Below, piece by piece: positions 59,832-64,000 of a stretch of DNA of 64,000 nucleotides; the stretch's first letter is position 1; the number at the start of each line of letters is the position of its first letter. The notes below the pieces were generated by a model, which did not search any database, was not told the DNA's origin, and saw only the letters and a list, made by a program, of their open reading frames with translations. The position numbers and the translations under genes were made by a program. The DNA is from Flavobacterium panacis. GTDB lineage: Bacteria; Bacteroidota; Bacteroidia; Flavobacteriales; Flavobacteriaceae. The DNA is taken from the NCBI RefSeq assembly GCF_024649945.1, contig NZ_JANKMS010000009.1, positions 124,001 to 188,000 on the forward strand, read 5' to 3'.

Positions 59832-60628
59832 TAGATAATGGTAAGCGGGTGAATGAAAAAGTGGATCAATAATAAAATGATTCCAGCAAGGATTCTGTAA
59901 TAACCAAAAACTTTAAATCCGTTTTTAGTCAAGAATCCGATGAAAGTTTTGATAGCCAAAAGTGCTACGATAAAAGCAACAACATTTCCTATAACTAGTA
60001 AACTTATTTGGTCATGAGATAATTCAAATCCATCTTTATAATAATCGTAACATTTTTTTGCTGTTGCTCCGAACATAGTTGGAACCGCCAAGAAAAATGA
60101 GAATTCAGCAGCTGTAGTTCTTGATAATTTTTGAGACATTCCTCCAACGATACTTGCACCGCTTCGAGAAACTCCTGGTATCATGGCAATACATTGGAAT
60201 AATCCAATTTTAAAAGCCTGTAAATAACTAATTTCCTGAGAAGTCTCAGCTGTATTTGGGTTGTTGAACCATTCGTCTACTTTCAATAAAATAATTCCTC
60301 CAATTAAAAGTGAAACTGCGACAGTTACAGGATTTTCTAATAAGCCATCAATAAAATCACTTAATAAAAGTCCTAAAACGACTGCAGGAATAAAAGCAAC
60401 TAAAAGTTTAAAGTAAAAATCAAAAGTTTGAAAGAAACGTTTGAAGTATAAAATCACAACTGAAAGTATTGCGCCAAGCTGAATTACAATAGTGAAAAGT
60501 TTAGTAAAATCATCGTGAGCAATTCCAAAAAAAGAAGAGGCGATAATCATGTGACCTGTAGAAGAAACAGGCAAAAATTCTGTAATTCCTTCAATAACAG
60601 CAAGAACAATAGCTTGTAGTGTGTTCAT
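59831..60628 (-). CDS. uppP: Undecaprenyl-diphosphatase
   Basis: 265 residues, about eight TM helices. Both catalytic motifs are present: EGITEFLPVSSTGHMI near 14 and PGVSRSGASIVGGM near 155. Recycles undecaprenyl pyrophosphate for cell-wall synthesis and confers bacitracin tolerance. Lies between DUF3098 and truB in the ftsX-DUF3098-uppP-truB order typical of Flavobacteria. Confidence 0.96.
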   Translation of the reverse strand: MNTLQAIVLAVIEGITEFLPVSSTGHMIIASSFFGIAHDDFTKLFTIVIQLGAILSVVILYFKRFFQTFDFYFKLLVAFIPAVVLGLLLSDFIDGLLENPVTVAVSLLIGGIILLKVDEWFNNPNTAETSQEISYLQAFKIGLFQCIAMIPGVSRSGASIVGGMSQKLSRTTAAEFSFFLAVPTMFGATAKKCYDYYKDGFELSHDQISLLVIGNVVAFIVALLAIKTFIGFLTKNGFKVFGYYRILAGIILLLIHFFIHPLTII

Positions 60629-60707
60629 TTATAATAGTGGATTTTAGATTTCAGATTTTAGATTTCCCTTTCGCTTTGCTCAGGGTTACAAAAATCCTTT
60701 AATCTTT

Positions 60708-60965
60708 TTATTTTGATTTTTTGAATATAGAATAAATTGTGATTCCGAAACCAATTAAAACAGTTGTTGGCGCTAAACGGATACGTCTAAAGCTAAAAAT
60801 ATCTTCGTTAAAAACGTTTGGATCTTTACTTCCTCCACCAGACATTAGAATAAATCCTAAAGCAATAACAGCAATACCAATTAATAAAATTTTATAATTG
60901 ATTCCGTCAAAAAGGAATTCCTGTTTTGTTTCTTGTAACTGTTGTTCTTTATTGTTGTTTTTCAT
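60708..60965 (-). CDS. DUF3098 membrane protein
   Basis: 85 residues with two TM helices (about 26-42 and 65-80) around a short loop SGGGSKDPNVFNEDIFSFRRI. The FDGINYKILLIGIAVIALGFILMSGGGS block is the DUF3098 signature, almost always between ftsX and uppP in Bacteroidota. Function unknown; the linkage suggests cell division or envelope work. Confidence 0.92.
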   Translation of the reverse strand: MKNNNKEQQLQETKQEFLFDGINYKILLIGIAVIALGFILMSGGGSKDPNVFNEDIFSFRRIRLAPTTVLIGFGITIYSIFKKSK

Positions 60966-61045
60966 TTTTCATTTTTTGTAAACCTTAAGCCAAGCCGTAA
61001 GTTTTGTTTTTAATAAATCTAAAATCTAAATTCAGAAATCTGAAA

Positions 61046-61921
61046 TTAATAAAGATCGTCAGTTCTTAAATTCAGGAATCGTTGTGTTGCAAAATGCGTG
61101 CTTACCCATGTAATTAAAACTCCTAATCCGAAAACGGCTGCAAGAACCAAAACGATTAAGATTTTATCTTCTAAAATTCCTAAACCAGGGAAATTAGTTT
61201 CAACATATAATAAAAGGGCAATTAGAGCAATAATCGCTAAACCTGCACCAAGCATTCCAAGTTTTACACTTCGCATTACAAAAGGCTTACGGATAAAAGC
61301 TTTTGTTGCACCAACCATTTGCATGGTTTTAATGATGAAACGATTAGAATGTATGGATAAACGCAATGAACTATTGATTAATAAAACAGCAATTACAGTC
61401 AGAAAACCGCTGATAATCAAAATCCACATACTTACTTTTCTGATGTTGTCATTTACCAGATTTACCAATTGTTTGTCGTAAACAATGTCAGAAATCATAG
61501 CGTTTTTACGAAAACGGTTTTCGATTTTCACAATGCTGTCTCTTTCAACATAATCAGCTTTTAAGTGAATATCGTATGAGTTCAATAACGGATTTTCTCC
61601 TAAGAAGGTTAAGAAATCTTCTCCAATGATATCAGTGTGTTCTTTTGCTGCTTTTTCTTTAGAAACGTAGACGTATGAAAGTGCAAACGGAGCTCTTTTT
61701 AATTCGGTATTAAATGCTTTGACAACGCTGTCATTTGCTTCGTTTTTAAAGAAAACGGTCATTGCGATTTTTTCTTTAAAATCATCAGCCAATTTTTTAG
61801 AATTAATAATGAATAATCCTAATACTCCTAAAAGGAATAATACTAAGAATACACTTAAAACTACCGAAAAATAAGAGGAAATTAACCTGCGCTTTTGAAA
61901 TTTATCAAAGTTAGAACTCAT
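61046..61921 (-). CDS. ftsX: Cell division protein FtsX
   Basis: 291 residues. One N-terminal TM (about 20-42), a periplasmic domain (about 43-160), then three TM helices (about 165-190, 220-240, 255-280) of a FtsX permease; MVGATKAFIRKPFVMRS near 200 is a characteristic cytoplasmic motif. With FtsE it couples ATP hydrolysis to activation of peptidoglycan hydrolases at the septum. FtsE is not in the window. First of four genes transcribed leftward. Confidence 0.95.
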   Translation of the reverse strand: MSSNFDKFQKRRLISSYFSVVLSVFLVLFLLGVLGLFIINSKKLADDFKEKIAMTVFFKNEANDSVVKAFNTELKRAPFALSYVYVSKEKAAKEHTDIIGEDFLTFLGENPLLNSYDIHLKADYVERDSIVKIENRFRKNAMISDIVYDKQLVNLVNDNIRKVSMWILIISGFLTVIAVLLINSSLRLSIHSNRFIIKTMQMVGATKAFIRKPFVMRSVKLGMLGAGLAIIALIALLLYVETNFPGLGILEDKILIVLVLAAVFGLGVLITWVSTHFATQRFLNLRTDDLY

Positions 61922-62386
61922 AGTCTGCTTAAATTATGTGGTAAAAATAATAAAGAATTTCTTTATTTAAAGTTATTAACGAACTTTTATAGTATAAATG
62001 TACAATTAGATAACAAATAAAAAGTTGATTTAACCGCAAAGTACGCAAAGATTTTTTAATGCTTTAGTGATATTAACGCAAAGTTCGCAAGTCTTAGTGT
62101 AAACAAAACTCAGTGAATTTTAACGCAAAGCACGCAAAGTCCCTTTTTTTGAGTTCAAGTAAGATCTAAATAGTAAGTTCGCAAAACTAGTTTGCCAGTT
62201 GCCTCCAGTTTTAAATGGAGGTTTAATTTTTAGGTAAAAGAAAGGCTTTAGCCAAACATGGGTAGTTCGGCTAAAGCCTTTTCAATATGTTGTTTTTTCA
62301 TCCAGCTAAAGCTGGATGTAACTCAATTATAATAAAATCTTTGCGAACCCTTGCGCCCTTGCGGTTATTTTTTTTGGATTAATTTT
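61922..62386. repeat. Intergenic repeats, including two-hairpin repeat copy 2
   Basis: 465 bp without a gene. 62033-62140: GCAAAG-type repeats (ACCGCAAAGTACGCAAAG, AACGCAAAGCACGCAAAG). 62203-62221: CTCCAGTTTTAAATGGAG hairpin. 62242-62282: AAAGGCTTTAGCC/GGCTAAAGCCTTT hairpin. 62300-62319: CATCCAGCTAAAGCTGGATG palindrome. The order of the first two hairpins is the same as at 23061-23146. The minus-strand T run after 62242 could terminate the ModE-like gene. Confidence 0.7.
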
Positions 62387-62734
62387 TTAAAATTTCAAAT
62401 TCTGAGTTTCTTTCTGAGCAAATTCTTTAATTCGTTTTTCTACTTCATAAAAAACAGTAATAGCTTTTTCTCCAGCTTCTGTCAATCGTGCGCCGCCGCC
62501 ACCTTTTCCGCCCAGAAGTTTTTCGACCAAAGGAGATTCTGCACGTTGATTCATTTCTTCAACCAACTGCCACGCCTGTCGATATGCCATTTTCATTTCT
62601 TTGGCAGCATTGGTGATAGAGCCGGTTTTTCGGATATTTTCCAGAAGCCAGATTTTTCCAATTCCAAGAAAAGCGCCTTCGGTTTCTTCAATCCAAATAC
62701 GGACTTCAATTTTATATTTCTTATTTTCTGCCAT
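62387..62734 (-). CDS. ModE-like winged-helix regulator
   Basis: 115 residues, a single LysR-type helix-turn-helix domain of the ModE N-terminal kind: LGIGKIWLLENIRKTGSITNAAKEMKMAYRQAWQLVEEMN and GKGGGGARLTEAGEKAI. No molybdate-binding (MOP) domain follows, so it is the short form and its ligand is unknown. No molybdate transport gene adjoins it. Confidence 0.9.
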   Translation of the reverse strand: MAENKKYKIEVRIWIEETEGAFLGIGKIWLLENIRKTGSITNAAKEMKMAYRQAWQLVEEMNQRAESPLVEKLLGGKGGGGARLTEAGEKAITVFYEVEKRIKEFAQKETQNLKF

Positions 62735-62838
62735 CGATTTTCAATGTAAATAAGTGTTTTTTATTTACAATAATACGTGTTTTTACTTAACTCAGAATGC
62801 GTAAAAATTAAATTTATTTGTTTGTCAATGAAATAGCT

Positions 62839-62868
62839 TTGGTACAATCTACAATAAATGTAAATTTG
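62839..62868 (+). promoter_or_regulatory. Promoter of leuS
   Basis: TTG at 62839-62841, exactly 19 bp, then TAAATTTG at 62861-62868. This matches the Bacteroidota consensus fully. Transcription would begin near 62875, about 60 nt before the leuS ATG. Confidence 0.75.
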
Positions 62869-62934
62869 CGGCATAATTCACAAAGTGAGAAAACCTTAGA
62901 ACCTTTGTCACTTTGCAACTTTGAACCTTAAAAA

Positions 62935-64000
62935 ATGAAATACAATCCAAACGAAATTGAAGCCAAATGGCAAAAATATTGGGCAGAAAATCAAACTTTT
63001 GCAGCAAAAAACAATTCTGAAAAACCGAAGCATTATGTTCTCGATATGTTTCCTTATCCATCAGGAGCAGGATTACACGTTGGACATCCGCTTGGTTATA
63101 TAGCATCAGATGTTTATTCTCGTTTCAAAAGACATCAAGGATTCAATGTTTTGCATCCAATGGGATACGATAGTTTCGGATTACCAGCAGAGCAATATGC
63201 AATTCAGACAGGGCAACGTCCAGAAGATACAACTCGTGTAAATATTGACGGTGGAGTAGATAAGGAAGGAAAACAAATTGCAGGATACAGAAAACAATTA
63301 GATAAAATCGGATTCTCATTTGACTGGGCACGTGAAGTGCGTACGTCAAATCCAGATTATTACAAACATACACAATGGATTTTTATCCAATTATTTAATT
63401 CTTGGTATTGCAAAAAACAGGGAAAAGCTTTTGATATTTCAGAGTTGGTAACTGTTTTTGAAGAAAGTGGAAATGCTTTAGTGGAAGCTGTATGCGACGA
63501 TAATGTACAAATTTTCACAGCTGACGAATGGAATTCCTATTCAGAAGATCGCAAAGAACAAATCTTGTTACAATATAGATTAACGTATTTGGCAGAAACA
63601 GAAGTAAACTGGTGTCCTGGTTTGGGAACTGTTTTGGCAAATGACGAAATCGTAAACGGAGTTTCTGAGCGTGGAGGATTTCCTGTTATTCGTAAAAAAA
63701 TGACACAATGGAGCATGCGAATTTCTGCTTATGCAGAGCGTTTGCTTGATGGTTTAAATGATATCGATTGGAGTGAATCAATCAAAGAATCGCAAAGAAA
63801 CTGGATTGGGAAATCGGTTGGGGCGATGGTTACTTTTAAAGTGAAAAATCACGATGAAGTAATTGACGTTTTTACCACTCGTCCAGATACTATTTTTGGA
63901 GTAACATTTATGACTTTGGCACCAGAACACGATTTGGTTGCTAAAATTACAACTCCGGAACAAAAAGCAGAAGTTGAAGCATACATCGAAAAAACGTCTA
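62935..64000 (+). CDS. leuS: Leucyl-tRNA synthetase (N-terminal part)
   Basis: 355 codons are visible and the frame is open at the window edge. MKYNPNEIEAKWQKYW is the usual start; the class I HIGH motif appears as HVGHPLGY in MFPYPSGAGLHVGHP. SFDWAREVRTSNPDYYKHTQWIF and the start of the CP1 editing domain (VTFKVKNHDEVIDVFTTRPDTIFGVTFM, TTRPDT editing site) follow. An insertion around residues 155-200 (KAFDISELVTVFEESGNALVEA) lies between core and editing domain; I believe it is usual in Flavobacteria. The KMSKS end is beyond the window. Confidence 0.97.
   Translation, partial: MKYNPNEIEAKWQKYWAENQTFAAKNNSEKPKHYVLDMFPYPSGAGLHVGHPLGYIASDVYSRFKRHQGFNVLHPMGYDSFGLPAEQYAIQTGQRPEDTTRVNIDGGVDKEGKQIAGYRKQLDKIGFSFDWAREVRTSNPDYYKHTQWIFIQLFNSWYCKKQGKAFDISELVTVFEESGNALVEAVCDDNVQIFTADEWNSYSEDRKEQILLQYRLTYLAETEVNWCPGLGTVLANDEIVNGVSERGGFPVIRKKMTQWSMRISAYAERLLDGLNDIDWSESIKESQRNWIGKSVGAMVTFKVKNHDEVIDVFTTRPDTIFGVTFMTLAPEHDLVAKITTPEQKAEVEAYIEKTS

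Overview
The window looks like chromosome from a member of the Bacteroidota, most likely a Flavobacterium. It is strongly AT-rich. Ribosome binding sites are A-rich rather than Shine-Dalgarno-like. Several promoters match the Bacteroidota pattern TTG-N19/20-TAnnTTTG. Many genes belong to families typical of Flavobacteriia (Ig-like SITGG lipoprotein, DUF3098, DUF5686/CarboxypepD_reg proteins, PepSY-like small exported proteins, the HopJ family). No phage, insertion sequence, CRISPR array or rRNA operon is visible. The window cuts a lipoprotein gene at its left edge and leuS at its right edge.

Layout. 0-4 kb: start of a divergent lipoprotein gene, two exported proteins of unknown function and methylmalonyl-CoA epimerase, then a CAT-anticodon tRNA. 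4.6-10.7 kb: a small proline/acidic exported protein, riboflavin synthase, pdxA, and the lipid/ribosome cluster yceD-rpmF-fabH-accB-accC. 10.7-17.6 kb: six tandem paralogous PepSY-like exported proteins, a sigma-54-type response regulator, a duplicated palindromic element and a convergent hybrid histidine kinase with its own HPt domain. This is the most distinctive block and looks like a self-contained signalling unit. 18-23 kb: S9 peptidase, then a tightly coupled FAD oxidoreductase-MtgA-LpxR trio. 23-29.4 kb: nine co-directional genes for leucine-rich and membrane proteins of unknown function, the main accessory-looking stretch. 29.5-42.6 kb: small membrane ORFs, tRNA-Ala, enoyl-CoA hydratase family, queD, lpxH, a seven-haem lipoprotein, hydrolase, MFS transporter, recJ, hopJ, rsmI and tdk. 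42.6-52.9 kb: rpoN, asnS, an RND/MMPL-type exporter, a broken membrane gene beside a LytS/LytTR pair, and a cation/proton antiporter. 53-64 kb: a large outer-membrane protein, frr-pyrH, a thioredoxin-like protein, a 25-codon mini-ORF, truB-uppP-DUF3098-ftsX, a ModE-like regulator and leuS.

How the genes fit together. Housekeeping functions dominate: fatty-acid synthesis (fabH, accB, accC), envelope building (mtgA, lpxH, lpxR, uppP, ftsX), translation (rpmF, frr, truB, rsmI, asnS, leuS) and nucleotide/vitamin metabolism (pyrH, tdk, ribE, pdxA, queD). The sigma-54 factor needed by the NtrC-type regulator at 13 kb is encoded at 43 kb. Intergenic DNA is rich in dispersed palindromes (CACGAATT arms, GGCTTTAGCC hairpins, CATTTCGACGAAGGAG arms, GCAAAG repeats). 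Several sit where terminators would be expected.
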